NCBI RefSeq assembly: GCF_000686665.1
Contig: NZ_JMLH01000013.1
Span: 1-58,998, forward strand
Source of the DNA: Thomasclavelia saccharogumia DSM 17460
Lineage (GTDB): Bacteria; Bacillota_I; Bacilli_A; Erysipelotrichales; Coprobacillaceae
Direction of reading: 5' to 3'
Length of the DNA: 58,998 bases
This document shows, in pieces, positions 47,901 through 57,478 of the stretch. Within the stretch, counting starts at the first letter, position 1. Each line of letters begins with the position of its first letter. Under the pieces are notes generated by a model, which saw only the letters and a list, made by a program, of their open reading frames with translations, did not search any database and had not been told where the DNA came from. A program made the translations under genes and the position numbers.

Positions 47901-50900
47901 ACCAGTATCAGCATCATACATTAAAGGATATATTTCTTCAAATTTTTCATCAATCTGATTATCCCATACTGCATCTGGAAAATATTTTTTAGCTATATAA
48001 GCCGAATACATTCCATAATAAGATTCACCATGTGAAGTACCTTTTTGCGGTGCTTCTACAGCTGCTTCTCTTGCTTTTTTTATATACCATGACCAATCTT
48101 TACGAATGCTCAAATTCATTTCTGCTATATAACCCTCAGCATTTTCAGCTGTTATTTTATAAACACCTTCTAAGTTATCAGTAGCTTCAAAAACAGTTTT
48201 ATAATTACCATCAGATTCCTTTTCAATATCTAATTTTGAAATATTACCTTCTGGATCTTCTATCGTCAGTTTATTATTTTTGATTGCTGATTTTGATAAA
48301 ATCGTAATTTGACTTTGTTCTCCTTGTGCTAAGGTATACCGATCAGCATCAAACATTGGTAAATCAGTATTTTTGGCTATTACTTCTTTTACATCTTCAA
48401 TTGCATTTAACGTTGTTACAGGCTTCAAATAAATATTCCATGTTTTCTCTTCACCAGGTGCTAATTTATCTAAATCCTGAGGATGTCTTTCAGGAAGTTT
48501 ACCAGATTGAAGAACATCTAAAGATGCTGAATAAATACGATGAGCACCACTTTGATAATCTAAAGTATAAGAAGCAACAGGATTATCAGTTGCAATTGTC
48601 ATTAATCTACCTGATGGTGTTGATAAATATCCCCAGGCATGTGTTTTTTCACATCTTAGCAAAGTAGGGAATAATTGATCATTGTAATCTGGATATTTTT
48701 CAAGATATGTATTAAATCCTAGCTGAATACTTGCCTGATCTATTTTAGATTCTTTATCTAAATTGTTTTTTATCGCAGCACTAACTACCATTTGATCAAG
48801 TTCATTTACACTATAACCTATTGTAAATGTTAGATTCTTCCCATTATTTTTATAAGTCCCAGTGTAAATCATATTTCCTTGATCATCTTCATCAACAGAC
48901 GAAAGAATAACTTTTTCGCCATTAAGAGTCCAAACAAAACCACTATACTGATCTTGACGAACTGGAATATTATACATTTCATTAGCAATTTTAGTTTTTA
49001 ATTCAGAAATCTCACCACCACTATGATTAATTATCCAATTATCTGTTTTAATTGTCTCATCTATATTTACTGGTGCTTCATCAGATACTGTAATCACACT
49101 AACATTCATATTTGACCAAGTAGGATCGTATCCTTTTGTAACAGTAGCCCGTATTTTTACTTCATCATTTAATTGAGATGTTTTATATTGAATTCTAGCT
49201 ACTTGATAATTGGTTGTATCAGGTATAGTACTTGAGCTTCCAAAAGAACTACTATATTGTACAGTATCATTTACCAAAACTTCTAATTTTACATCAGCAG
49301 CCCATGCTCCAGCATAAAAATTTATATATTTCATTTCTTTACTTCCAGGAAGTTTAAATTCTATTCCACTTCCTTCACCTTGAAACACATAAGCTTTATG
49401 ACCATTATTTTCTTCTACAGGACTTATCCCGTCATTATATGAAAAAGCTGTTTTTGTTTTTTCGCTAATTGGTATTCCTTGAGCTTTCCCAATCAAAGTA
49501 ACATCACTTATCAAATGAGTTTCTACATCTTTACGATTATACTCACTTAATACAGAATCATTAAGATATAACCAGTCAATATTTCCTTCTTCGCTAAGAT
49601 TTACTGCTGAAGGTGCAGTTTTCATTATACCACCAATAATACTACCATCATCTTCTATGCGACGAGTTCCCAATGTAATACCGCCAATGTTCATATTACC
49701 CCAGTTATTATCGTATGTATGATTTACTTTTATAATAACTTTTACTGTATCATCAACACTATCAGTATGATAATCAATTTTCAAAGTTTGATATTTAGCA
49801 GGACTTCCTGGTGTAGTATCATTACTTCCAAAAATTTCTGTATAAGCTTCTTCACCATTGATTTCTACAGTGACTTTAATATCCGCTGCCCATGCCCCTG
49901 TATAAACATCTAAACATCTGTTTTCAACACTTCCTGGAACTTTAAAAGAAAAACCATTATTTGTTCCTGTAAATACCAGTCCTTTTTTATTTGTTTCAGG
50001 AGACATTAAATCAGACATTCCATCACTATAAACAAAATTTGTCTCTACATTAGTGGTAACATAATCGCAATTACCAATTAAAGTCATTTCTGTAATTCCT
50101 GCATCTAAGACATTTTTGCGATTAAAACTGCCAAATTGTGCTGAATCCATATGAATCCAATCAATATCTCCCTGCTTTGATAAATTCACATATTCTGGTG
50201 CTTTTATCAATTCACCTTGTACTAATCCTTCACTTAAAGAAGATCCATAATCCTGTTCTTTATCTGATAAAGCGATTCCCTGAATACTTTGGTTACCATA
50301 CGTAGTATCAAATACTTCTATTGTCTTGATCACTACTTTTACTTCATCTGATTCACTGTCTGTATAATAAGAAAATTGCGTTAAATAACTTTCAGCGCCA
50401 CTCGTTGTCGCTGTTTTACCATGAATATTAGAATATTGTATTTTATCATTGATATAAACAGTCAATTCGACTTGTGATGCCCATGATCCAGTAAATACCG
50501 ATACATATCTTTTTTCAAGACTGGCTGGCAAAATAAAAGATGTCATTCCTCCTAGACCATTGATAACCTGTCCTTTATGATTATCACTGGACGAACCGGA
50601 ATAAACAAAATTTGTATCCGTATCATTCATAATTTGAGCAAGATTACCTTCTAATTTAACATCTCTAATCTGATTTATAGCTGATCCTGCCCATTGAGAT
50701 TGTGTTTTTACATTACAATGAATCCAGCCAAGATTTCCATTTTCTTCTAAATTAGCAGTAGCTGGAGCTCGTTTTATTGTTCCCTCCACATAATCAGATT
50801 GCTCAAGATTTGTTTTTCCAACTGCTGCAACTGGTAATTTAAAAGTCTGTAATCCTGTAACTGTCATTACCATTACTAATAAACAAACTCCTATTTTTTT

Positions 50901-50918
50901 CCAAATCTTTCTTCCCAT
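44925..50918 (-). CDS. Very large multi-domain surface glycan-active protein
   Basis: The start at 50918 (MGRKIWKKIGVCLLV) follows AAAGGAGG; an earlier frame to 51014 has none. The 1,997-residue protein has a signal peptide and three related modules of about 190 residues (each starting like IKAPEYVNLSKQGDIDW; about 40-620). A DUF5695-like part follows (about 625-1375), including a helical toroid from about 940. Then come a cadherin-like strand domain (about 1430-1530), an F5/8 type C (CBM32-like) domain (about 1540-1670) and four FIVAR repeats (about 1678-1950). The tail is SIKTGD, a membrane span and KKRR. It probably binds and cleaves host or dietary glycans. The enzymatic activity is not established. 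Confidence 0.85.
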   Translation of the reverse strand: MGRKIWKKIGVCLLVMVMTVTGLQTFKLPVAAVGKTNLEQSDYVEGTIKRAPATANLEENGNLGWIHCNVKTQSQWAGSAINQIRDVKLEGNLAQIMNDTDTNFVYSGSSSDNHKGQVINGLGGMTSFILPASLEKRYVSVFTGSWASQVELTVYINDKIQYSNIHGKTATTSGAESYLTQFSYYTDSESDEVKVVIKTIEVFDTTYGNQSIQGIALSDKEQDYGSSLSEGLVQGELIKAPEYVNLSKQGDIDWIHMDSAQFGSFNRKNVLDAGITEMTLIGNCDYVTTNVETNFVYSDGMSDLMSPETNKKGLVFTGTNNGFSFKVPGSVENRCLDVYTGAWAADIKVTVEINGEEAYTEIFGSNDTTPGSPAKYQTLKIDYHTDSVDDTVKVIIKVNHTYDNNWGNMNIGGITLGTRRIEDDGSIIGGIMKTAPSAVNLSEEGNIDWLYLNDSVLSEYNRKDVETHLISDVTLIGKAQGIPISEKTKTAFSYNDGISPVEENNGHKAYVFQGEGSGIEFKLPGSKEMKYINFYAGAWAADVKLEVLVNDTVQYSSSFGSSSTIPDTTNYQVARIQYKTSQLNDEVKIRATVTKGYDPTWSNMNVSVITVSDEAPVNIDETIKTDNWIINHSGGEISELKTKIANEMYNIPVRQDQYSGFVWTLNGEKVILSSVDEDDQGNMIYTGTYKNNGKNLTFTIGYSVNELDQMVVSAAIKNNLDKESKIDQASIQLGFNTYLEKYPDYNDQLFPTLLRCEKTHAWGYLSTPSGRLMTIATDNPVASYTLDYQSGAHRIYSASLDVLQSGKLPERHPQDLDKLAPGEEKTWNIYLKPVTTLNAIEDVKEVIAKNTDLPMFDADRYTLAQGEQSQITILSKSAIKNNKLTIEDPEGNISKLDIEKESDGNYKTVFEATDNLEGVYKITAENAEGYIAEMNLSIRKDWSWYIKKAREAAVEAPQKGTSHGESYYGMYSAYIAKKYFPDAVWDNQIDEKFEEIYPLMYDADTGLPTSWQNRIQNHSTTLGIFVDQYQSSGNIESLKKAEGLADYLMTKQKADGGYYNGSTDYTSVIYPAKSIMELVHVEKDLMEDNTLSESDREYYRERYDLHMASLTKAMDKLVRVDGNFDTEGQATFEDGANSCSITQLSEFALMFPAGSKERQKYAEAAEKYMDRHTSHQQSIIPDSRMNGGTLRFWEAQYDVEMGLTSTAPNMMNSPHGWSAWNIYGLFNLYELTGNVEYLERGMNAMGSCAQLMGYDGILNWAFIADPQRDTNYFVKDEEASIDDKIVGKHIRKTIGEEYVPMISYWWKAPKNTWVPGYTAMGGSVVQGAACDNDVHEVFKAMGEVALTKAYVVEKADGTFEAYNAAVDVTDDLITITPFEDVVSNVSVKLLNDKKVTVNFYNGIIEEKVLAGNPVWIVTEENAVDTSTLDKDSSLKDLEVTSGKLDKEFDKTVYDYSVDIGAQAGQIGIKPVSSSSKAIVYVDGNKVENGDTYIVKLDSALMEKNVKIVVKSEMQANSTTYTVKVTSMSNCKILSTEGQKAIAKSQHSTSGSEGPAANVLDNNISSIWHTNYSGGIVDIKDRWIEIQLANEETVCGVRYLPRRSGDNGKFLKYEIYISNDNGETYEKVHQGEWDKSNDWKVAVFDKVKATNVRIVPIETSGEFGSAAEIRIVGINEEINKALLIETIEAAKTIDLNNYQDGVEKDNFITILANANILLEAASTQSEIDEAVAALNDAIKVLIPKTVDKTALEIAVEVANNVSEEQLEKVVPVVATKFNAALAQAQEVLANNSASQAQVDNAFARLANAIQMLEFIKGDKAELQAFVNGISDLDVNMYTEVTWNAFAPGLENANNVLADENAMQDEVNEAYDAIVRAYLDLRLKPSKDLLNSLISRAQSLNEANYSMVSWQVVEEALANAQATLANENATEEEVATAVEEMESALAGLLVTNPENNAVKAGDTMASIKTGDSASLGYSLAGLTVALMILVANKKRRAHK

Positions 50919-51022
50919 AAATATCCTCCTTTTATTCGTATTAACTTTATTGTATTTTCCCTGATTTATTGCCTTTTTATCTGTTGTTTTCCCTCCTTTA
51001 TACAAACACTTCATCTTTAATC

Positions 51023-51051
51023 ATGATATCATTTGTAAGCGCTTACGTCAA
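51023..51051 (-). promoter_or_regulatory. Promoter with cre (CcpA) site for the giant surface protein
   Basis: TTGACG (51051-51046), 17 bp, TATCAT (51028-51023). The spacer holds the perfect palindrome GTAAGCGCTTAC (51035-51046), which matches the CcpA cre consensus except at one end base. Binding there would block RNA polymerase, so glucose repression is predicted. Confidence 0.8.
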
Positions 51052-51059
51052 TTCTTAAA

Positions 51060-51098
51060 AAAACAACAAATAATGTTTAACACTATTTGTTATTTATA
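51060..51098 (-). terminator. Terminator after cstA
   Basis: AACAAATA and TATTTGTT arms around a ten-base loop, with a T run on the minus strand. Confidence 0.65.
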
Positions 51099-51113
51099 AA
51101 CTTTTAAAAATAA

Positions 51114-52826
51114 TTAAACTACTTTCTTTGTTTCAAATAATTTTTTAAAATCAAAGAACGCTACTAAAACTCCTAAAGCAATTAACAAAATTGCAAAAAT
51201 CAATTGCAATCCTGATGTTAAAAAATCAATCGTTCCGGTAGTCATCCATGTATTAATAATATTATATACTGAAATACCTAATGAACTTAATGTAACAACT
51301 AACATTATACACATTGGAATATATAACATAAAGCCTTTACGACCAGTAACCTTTAAAAATACTGATAACGAAATTAATACCATTGCTGCTAATAATTGGT
51401 TTGCAGAACCAAATAATGGCCAAATATTATTGTAACCACCAAGTGACAATAAATAGCCACAGAAAAGTGTTAAAATCGTAGCAAAATACTTATTTGTAAG
51501 TAATTTATTTATACTTGAAGCTTCTTGTGAATTTGAAACTTCAAATAATTCTTGAAATGACAAACGTCCAATTCTTGCAACCGCATCTAATGATGTAAGT
51601 GCTAAAGCTGATACAAACATTGTCATAATGCAAATACCCCATTCTTGAGGTAACCCAAGTTTTGAAACAAAAGCTGTGACTCCTACTGAAAATTTAGTAA
51701 AAGGTGTTGCTCCTTCAGCAGTAACCAATGAAGCTAATTGATCTGTTAATACTCCATCACTTACTAATTGAGTCAAAGATCCAACAACCACTACTACCAA
51801 AATAGCAAGTAATGATTCTAATAACATTGAACCATAACCTACTTGTAACATATCTTTTTCATTCTTTATTTGTTTACTGCTTGTTTCAGATGATACTAAT
51901 GAGTGAAAACCAGAAACTGCTCCACATGCTATTGTAATAAATAATGTTGGAAATAAATAACTACCTGATTCACTCTTAAATCCTGTAAATGCAGGAAGTG
52001 AAATAGTTGGATTATAAAAAATAACGCCAATTACTGCAGCAGCAATCATCCCTACAAATAAAAATGTAGTTAAATAATCTCGTGGTTGTTTTAATAACCA
52101 CATTGGTGTAACTGATGCAAAGAAAATATAAATAAAGACAATATAGATCCATGTATTTTTACTTAAATAAATTGGACATGCAATTCCACCAATCAACATT
52201 AAAATAATTAATCCAATTCCAATCAATGCTTGTACTTTACCACTTACATGATATTTCTTCAAAAAGAATCCAAAAACAATTGCCACAACGATATATAACA
52301 TTGAAATTGATGCTGCAGCAGCATTAGGTTGTAATTTTGAACCATCAACTGCCGAAAAACCATTAAACGTTCCAGCTACCATATCTGCAAAAGCAGCGAT
52401 AACTAATAATGTAAATAACCAGCAAAACAAAAAGAATAATTTCTTACCTGTTTTTCCAATATATTCTTCAATTATTCCACCCATTGACTTTCCATTAGAC
52501 TTAACAGATGCATATAATGCTCCAAAATCCTGAACAGCACCAAAGAAAATTCCCCCAACAAGAATCCATAATACAGTTGGTACCCAACCAAACATTAATG
52601 CCATGACTGGTCCTGTTACAGGTCCCGCTCCAGCAATCGATGAAAATTGATGAGCAAATACTTCCCACTTACTACTAGGAACAAAGTCTACCCCATCATC
52701 ATTTTTTACAGCTGGTGTTTTTGCTTTTGAATCTACACCCCAAGTTCTTTCAAGATAACGTCCATATCCAAAATAGGCTGCTAATAACGCTACCATAGAA
52801 ATTAATAATAATAATAATCCATTCAT
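51114..52826 (-). CDS. cstA: CstA-family carbon starvation transporter
   Basis: ATG at 52826 (MNGLLLLLISMVALLAAYFG) follows GGGGGA. The 570-residue protein has about 16 membrane segments and the CstA hallmark region FVPSSKWEVFAHQFSSIAGAGPVTGPVMALMFGW. Studied relatives import pyruvate or peptides during starvation. It is shorter than E. coli CstA (about 700), as in other Firmicutes. No LytST-type sensor is adjacent. Confidence 0.93.
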   Translation of the reverse strand: MNGLLLLLISMVALLAAYFGYGRYLERTWGVDSKAKTPAVKNDDGVDFVPSSKWEVFAHQFSSIAGAGPVTGPVMALMFGWVPTVLWILVGGIFFGAVQDFGALYASVKSNGKSMGGIIEEYIGKTGKKLFFLFCWLFTLLVIAAFADMVAGTFNGFSAVDGSKLQPNAAAASISMLYIVVAIVFGFFLKKYHVSGKVQALIGIGLIILMLIGGIACPIYLSKNTWIYIVFIYIFFASVTPMWLLKQPRDYLTTFLFVGMIAAAVIGVIFYNPTISLPAFTGFKSESGSYLFPTLFITIACGAVSGFHSLVSSETSSKQIKNEKDMLQVGYGSMLLESLLAILVVVVVGSLTQLVSDGVLTDQLASLVTAEGATPFTKFSVGVTAFVSKLGLPQEWGICIMTMFVSALALTSLDAVARIGRLSFQELFEVSNSQEASSINKLLTNKYFATILTLFCGYLLSLGGYNNIWPLFGSANQLLAAMVLISLSVFLKVTGRKGFMLYIPMCIMLVVTLSSLGISVYNIINTWMTTGTIDFLTSGLQLIFAILLIALGVLVAFFDFKKLFETKKVV

Positions 52827-52931
52827 CAATATTCCCCCTTCATACTATTTTATAACATTTATTAGAATACGCTCATAATTTTTGTTTGTCAACATAATAA
52901 TTTATTACTAAAATATATTATTTTCGAACTT

Positions 52932-52964
52932 AAAAAGTGATAAAATAGACATCTTATCACTTTC
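52932..52964. terminator. Terminator after the ABC exporter genes
   Basis: AAAGTGATAA and TTATCACTTT arms around a ten-base loop, overlapping the end of the downstream exporter gene. Confidence 0.7.
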
Positions 52965-54705
52965 CTAAATTAAATTGACTATTATATAAATTATAATAAT
53001 ATTCCTTTTTTCTCAATAACTCTTGATGTGTTCCTTGTTCTAAAATTCTTCCTTTATCCATAACTAAAATAATATCTGCATTTTTTATCGTTGATAAACG
53101 ATGCGCAACAATAAAAGTTGTTCTTCCTTCCATCATGATATCAAAAGCTTCCTGAATCTGTAATTCAGTTCTAGTATCAATCGAACTCGTAGCCTCATCA
53201 AGTATTAACATCGGTGGTTTTGTCAACATGATTCGAGCAATGCAAATTAATTGCTTTTGCCCTTGAGAAAGATTACCCCCATTTTCATCAATTATTGTGT
53301 CATAACCATCTGGTAAATTCATAATAAACTTATGCACTCGAGCCTTTTTAGCTGCAACAATAATTTCATCATCAGTAGCATCATTTTTACCATAAGTTAT
53401 GTTTGCTTTTATACTTCCCTTAAAAATCCATGATTCCTGTAATACCATCCCATATAATTTTCGAAAATAGTCTCTTTCCATATCCATCGTATTTATACCA
53501 TCAATACTAATCGAACCACTATTTAAATCATAAAAACGCATTAATAAATTTATCAATGTTGTCTTACCACAACCTGTCTTCCCTACAATAGCAATCGTCT
53601 GTCCCGGTTTAGCTTCTAAATTTAGATTTTCAATCAATGTTACATTTGGATCATAACTAAAAAAGACATTTTTTAAAGTTACATTACCTTGAACACTATT
53701 TATTACTTGAGGATCAGTTACAGGAGTTTCTATTGTCTCATCCAACAAACTAAATACTCTTTGACTAGCGGCCAAAGCTGTTTGCATCTCTGTCATAACT
53801 GAAGAAATCTCATTAAATGGTTTAGTATATTGGTTAGCATATGTTAAAAAGCTTGATAATAAACCAACACTAAAATGGCCATTTAAAACACTTATCGCTC
53901 CAAACACCCCAACTGCTCCATATACTAGACTATTTACGAAACGTGTCGTTGGGTTGATCAATGCCCCATAAAACTGTGACTTAACACCACTAATATGCAT
54001 CCGCTGATTTATTTCTTTAAATCTTTCTTCATTTGTTTTCTCGTAATTAAAAGCTTTGATAATTCGCTGATTCCCTATCATTTCTTCAATATAACCATTC
54101 ATTTCACCCCGAAGTTCTAATTGTTCTTTAAAATATATGTGTGTCCTTTTTACAATTAATGAAGCTACTAATAATGACAGTGGGGTTAAAATGATTACGA
54201 CAGAGGCAATCGAGATATTAATTAAACACATGATTATGATCGTACCAATAATCGTCGCAATACCAGTAAATAAACTAGTAAAACTTTGTAACAGTCCAGT
54301 TCCAATTAAATCGATATCATTGATTACTCGCCCCATAATATCACCATGGGGATGACTGTCAATATATTTTAAAGGCAATAAGTGAATTTTTTCAAATACA
54401 CGATCTCGAAGATCATTTGTAATACTATATGTAATCTTATTTGTCAACTGCCCTAAAACCCATTGCACTAAAGCTCCAGCTACGATTACAATTACAATAA
54501 TCATTAATTGCTTTAATAAAGCATCAAAATCCACCTGATTTATTCCTATTAATAAATCGATTGCCCAACCTAATAATACAGGTGTAATCAATGATAAACA
54601 GACACTAAAAAATGATAAAACAAGAATTCCTAGCAAAATCAAACGATATGGCTGGCAATATGTTAATAATCTTTTAATTGTTTTTTTATCCACGATTACC
54701 ACCAT
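52957..54705 (-). CDS. ABC exporter half-transporter (second subunit)
   Basis: The start is set at ATG 54705 (MVVIVDKKTIKRLL); GTG at 54693 is an alternative, and longer frames run into the upstream gene. The 582-residue protein has six membrane helices and an ATPase domain with Walker A GKTGCGKTTL, signature LSQGQKQL and Walker B MLILDEATSSID. It overlaps the preceding half-transporter by 20 bases, so the two most likely form a heterodimer like LmrCD/BmrCD, exporting drugs, lipids or peptides. The canonical catalytic Glu after Walker B (DEATSS) is intact here. Confidence 0.9.
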   Translation of the reverse strand: MVVIVDKKTIKRLLTYCQPYRLILLGILVLSFFSVCLSLITPVLLGWAIDLLIGINQVDFDALLKQLMIIVIVIVAGALVQWVLGQLTNKITYSITNDLRDRVFEKIHLLPLKYIDSHPHGDIMGRVINDIDLIGTGLLQSFTSLFTGIATIIGTIIIMCLINISIASVVIILTPLSLLVASLIVKRTHIYFKEQLELRGEMNGYIEEMIGNQRIIKAFNYEKTNEERFKEINQRMHISGVKSQFYGALINPTTRFVNSLVYGAVGVFGAISVLNGHFSVGLLSSFLTYANQYTKPFNEISSVMTEMQTALAASQRVFSLLDETIETPVTDPQVINSVQGNVTLKNVFFSYDPNVTLIENLNLEAKPGQTIAIVGKTGCGKTTLINLLMRFYDLNSGSISIDGINTMDMERDYFRKLYGMVLQESWIFKGSIKANITYGKNDATDDEIIVAAKKARVHKFIMNLPDGYDTIIDENGGNLSQGQKQLICIARIMLTKPPMLILDEATSSIDTRTELQIQEAFDIMMEGRTTFIVAHRLSTIKNADIILVMDKGRILEQGTHQELLRKKEYYYNLYNSQFNLGK

Positions 54706-56404
54706 CCCTACTATGTTGCGAATCATAAATTTCTTGATATATTTTACAATTTTGCAATAGCTTTTCATGATTGTCGAAACCAACCAACTCTCCATGATAT
54801 AAAACAATTATTTTATCAGCCTGTTCTACTGAGGCGGTTCGTTGCGAAATAATTATTTTTGTCATATCCAATTTTTTTAACTCTTGTCGCAATTTAAAAT
54901 CAGTAGCATAATCAAGAGCACTTGAGCTATCATCTAAAATTAAAATTTGCGGATTTTTGACCAAAGCTCGAGCGATAGTCAATCGCTGTTTTTGTCCTCC
55001 CGAGAGATTTTTTCCTCCTTGTTCAATCATTGTATCTAAACCATCAATTTTATCTTCAATCATCTCTTTACCCTGAGCAATCGTTAAAGCACGAACCAAT
55101 TCATCATCTGTTGCTTCATGATTTCCTAAACGAAGATTATCTCTTATCGTTCCAGAAATCAAAGCAGCATATTGTGGTACAAAACCAATAAAACTACGTA
55201 ATGCTTGAAGGTCATAGTCTTTTATCGATCTTCCATTAAGTAAAATTTCTCCCTTAGAAGGATCATAAAAACGTGCCATTAAATTCACCAATGAACTTTT
55301 ACCAGCTCCTGTTCCACCAATAATTCCAATTGTTTCTCCAGCTTTAATGGTAAAGTTCAAACTATTTAAAACATTCTTTTTATCATAAGCAAAACTTACA
55401 TTTTTGAACTCAATACAATTATCATTCTTTATCCAGCTTTTTTCTTGACCGTCACTACTAACTTCTGGTTTAGTTTCAAGAACTTCAAAAATTCTAGTAT
55501 AGCTAGCTCCGGCTTTATTATAAATTGATAATACGTTTGCAAAAACGATCAGTGCTAATAATATTGAATTCATATAATTTACCAGTGCAATAATTTCACC
55601 TTGTGATAAACCACCAATATTTACTTCAACACCACCAAAATATACTATTAATACAATTGCAATATTAACAATCAAATATGTAAAAGGATTTAATAAAGCC
55701 TGAATCCTTCCTACTTTTACTTGAATGTCTTTTTGACTTTTAGTTTCAAAATTAAATTTGTGAATTTCTTTATTTTGGCAGGTAAACGCACGAATAACTC
55801 TTATTCCTTCTAGATTTTCTCTAACTATTAAGCTTATTTGGTCTAATTTTTGTTGGACACGGTTAAAATATGGCATTGAAATTATAGTTATCATCAACAT
55901 TACTATTGCCAAAATAACTGCTCCCACAATAAAAATAGAAGCTAATGGACCGCTGATTAAAAAAGCTAAAACTAATGAACCAATCATAATAAATGGAGCA
56001 CGTGACGTTAATCTTATTGTCATTGCTATCGCTAACTGTATCTGGACAACATCATTGACTAAACGAGTCACTAAAGTCGGCGCATTTAATTTATCAAGGT
56101 TATGATGATCATAACAATTTACCTGATGATACATATCTTCACGTAATTTAGTGCCCACACTTTGAGATGTGACTGATGCATAATATTGACATACTAATGC
56201 AAATAAATAACCAGCCACAGCCAATCCTACCAAGATTAGACCTCTTATTAAAATATAATTTTTATCATTATTTTTAATTCCAACATCAATAATATCTGCC
56301 ATTACTAAAGGCACCATTAATTCCAGTGCTGCTTCAGCAATCTTAAAAACAAATCCAATAATAGCTGGAAGTCGATATTCTTTTACATATCTCATTAATT
56401 TCAT
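54686..56404 (-). CDS. ABC exporter half-transporter (first subunit)
   Basis: The 572-residue protein has six membrane helices and an ATPase domain with Walker A GGTGAGKSSL, signature LSGGQKQR and Walker B ILILDDSSSALD. The residue after the Walker B Asp is Asp (DDSSSA) instead of the catalytic Glu, which marks the degenerate ATP site typical of one half of heterodimeric exporters. Its partner follows with an overlap. The substrate is unknown. Confidence 0.9.
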   Translation of the reverse strand: MKLMRYVKEYRLPAIIGFVFKIAEAALELMVPLVMADIIDVGIKNNDKNYILIRGLILVGLAVAGYLFALVCQYYASVTSQSVGTKLREDMYHQVNCYDHHNLDKLNAPTLVTRLVNDVVQIQLAIAMTIRLTSRAPFIMIGSLVLAFLISGPLASIFIVGAVILAIVMLMITIISMPYFNRVQQKLDQISLIVRENLEGIRVIRAFTCQNKEIHKFNFETKSQKDIQVKVGRIQALLNPFTYLIVNIAIVLIVYFGGVEVNIGGLSQGEIIALVNYMNSILLALIVFANVLSIYNKAGASYTRIFEVLETKPEVSSDGQEKSWIKNDNCIEFKNVSFAYDKKNVLNSLNFTIKAGETIGIIGGTGAGKSSLVNLMARFYDPSKGEILLNGRSIKDYDLQALRSFIGFVPQYAALISGTIRDNLRLGNHEATDDELVRALTIAQGKEMIEDKIDGLDTMIEQGGKNLSGGQKQRLTIARALVKNPQILILDDSSSALDYATDFKLRQELKKLDMTKIIISQRTASVEQADKIIVLYHGELVGFDNHEKLLQNCKIYQEIYDSQHSRDGGNRG

Positions 56405-56478
56405 TATCTAACCCCCTAATCTTGATTTATTATACCCCATCTCTTCATAAATACAAAAAAATTATAATATATCTAATA

Positions 56479-57414
56479 TTAAATACAAACATAAATATAG
56501 CGTCCAAATTTTACATACTCAGTCTTTTTTCTGATACAGCCATCAATAATTAAAAAACCAGCTTGATTAATTTCCTGACTCATATCTTCATAAGTTACAA
56601 TAACCATCTTATCACAGATTTTTCGGGCAGATTGAATCAGTTTACATTGTTCTTCATACGTGATCGGAGTATATAAGTTATAAGGAATATCCATTATAGC
56701 TACATCATAATGTTTATTTAAATCATGTATGCTTACTTTGTTTATTAAATATTCGTCATATCCAAAATATTTTAAATTTTTTCTTGCCAGCCAAGATATT
56801 TCCCGAGAAATATCAAAACCTTCAATATCTAAACCTAAAGCTAATCCCTCTAGAACTACAGTCCCCATACCACAACACGGATCAACGATTCTCACCTGAT
56901 CTTGATTGCCAGCAGCAATATTAACTAACGTTCTCGCTAAACGAATATCTAGTGAATTCGAAAAAGTATTTGGCTTATCATCATGTTTTTTCCATGAGGG
57001 AACACCATGATGATAATAACCACATATCCAGCTGCTTGCCAATTTTGTAATTGCAATCGTATGATCAGGTTTGGACATATTGACACTACCTTCAATTGCC
57101 CATGAGATATCTTTACATTTTTGTAAACTTTCTTGATAATCAACATGTGTGATTTGATTTTTCAAATAAATCACTTTAAAATTTTGATATTCCTTATGTA
57201 AATTTTTTATTTGTTTAATAAGTTGATCAAAATCATTATTAATCTGCCAAATATCGATTTTAGCTTTCACAAAGACACTTTTATCAACACTATAGTTTAA
57301 ATTACTCAAATAATATTTACTTTTGAATTTATCTTTAAATAAAGCTCTAAACTCTAGAGCACATAACTCTTTATCCTCAGGAGGATAATTAAAAACATAT
57401 AAATACTTTTTCAT
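56479..57414 (-). CDS. TRM11-like RNA methyltransferase
   Basis: The 311-residue protein has an N-terminal part starting MKKYLYVFNYPPEDKELCAL and a C-terminal Rossmann methyltransferase domain. Motif I is DPCCGMGTVVLEGL (about 178) and motif IV is MDIPYNLY, a D-x-PY variant of the N6/N2-methyl RNA class. This is the layout of small bacterial relatives of TRM11 (tRNA guanine-N2 methylation). The exact RNA target is unknown. Confidence 0.82.
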   Translation of the reverse strand: MKKYLYVFNYPPEDKELCALEFRALFKDKFKSKYYLSNLNYSVDKSVFVKAKIDIWQINNDFDQLIKQIKNLHKEYQNFKVIYLKNQITHVDYQESLQKCKDISWAIEGSVNMSKPDHTIAITKLASSWICGYYHHGVPSWKKHDDKPNTFSNSLDIRLARTLVNIAAGNQDQVRIVDPCCGMGTVVLEGLALGLDIEGFDISREISWLARKNLKYFGYDEYLINKVSIHDLNKHYDVAIMDIPYNLYTPITYEEQCKLIQSARKICDKMVIVTYEDMSQEINQAGFLIIDGCIRKKTEYVKFGRYIYVCI

Positions 57415-57478
57415 ATAACTCCTCTTATTTGTATCGATCCTTTAATTATGATATAGTAACAGTACTTGGAGGTCAACT

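Noticed and set aside
48326-48667. 113-codon plus-strand frame inside the giant surface protein gene
   Set aside because: Shadow of the minus-strand coding frame with low-complexity Gln/Leu composition.
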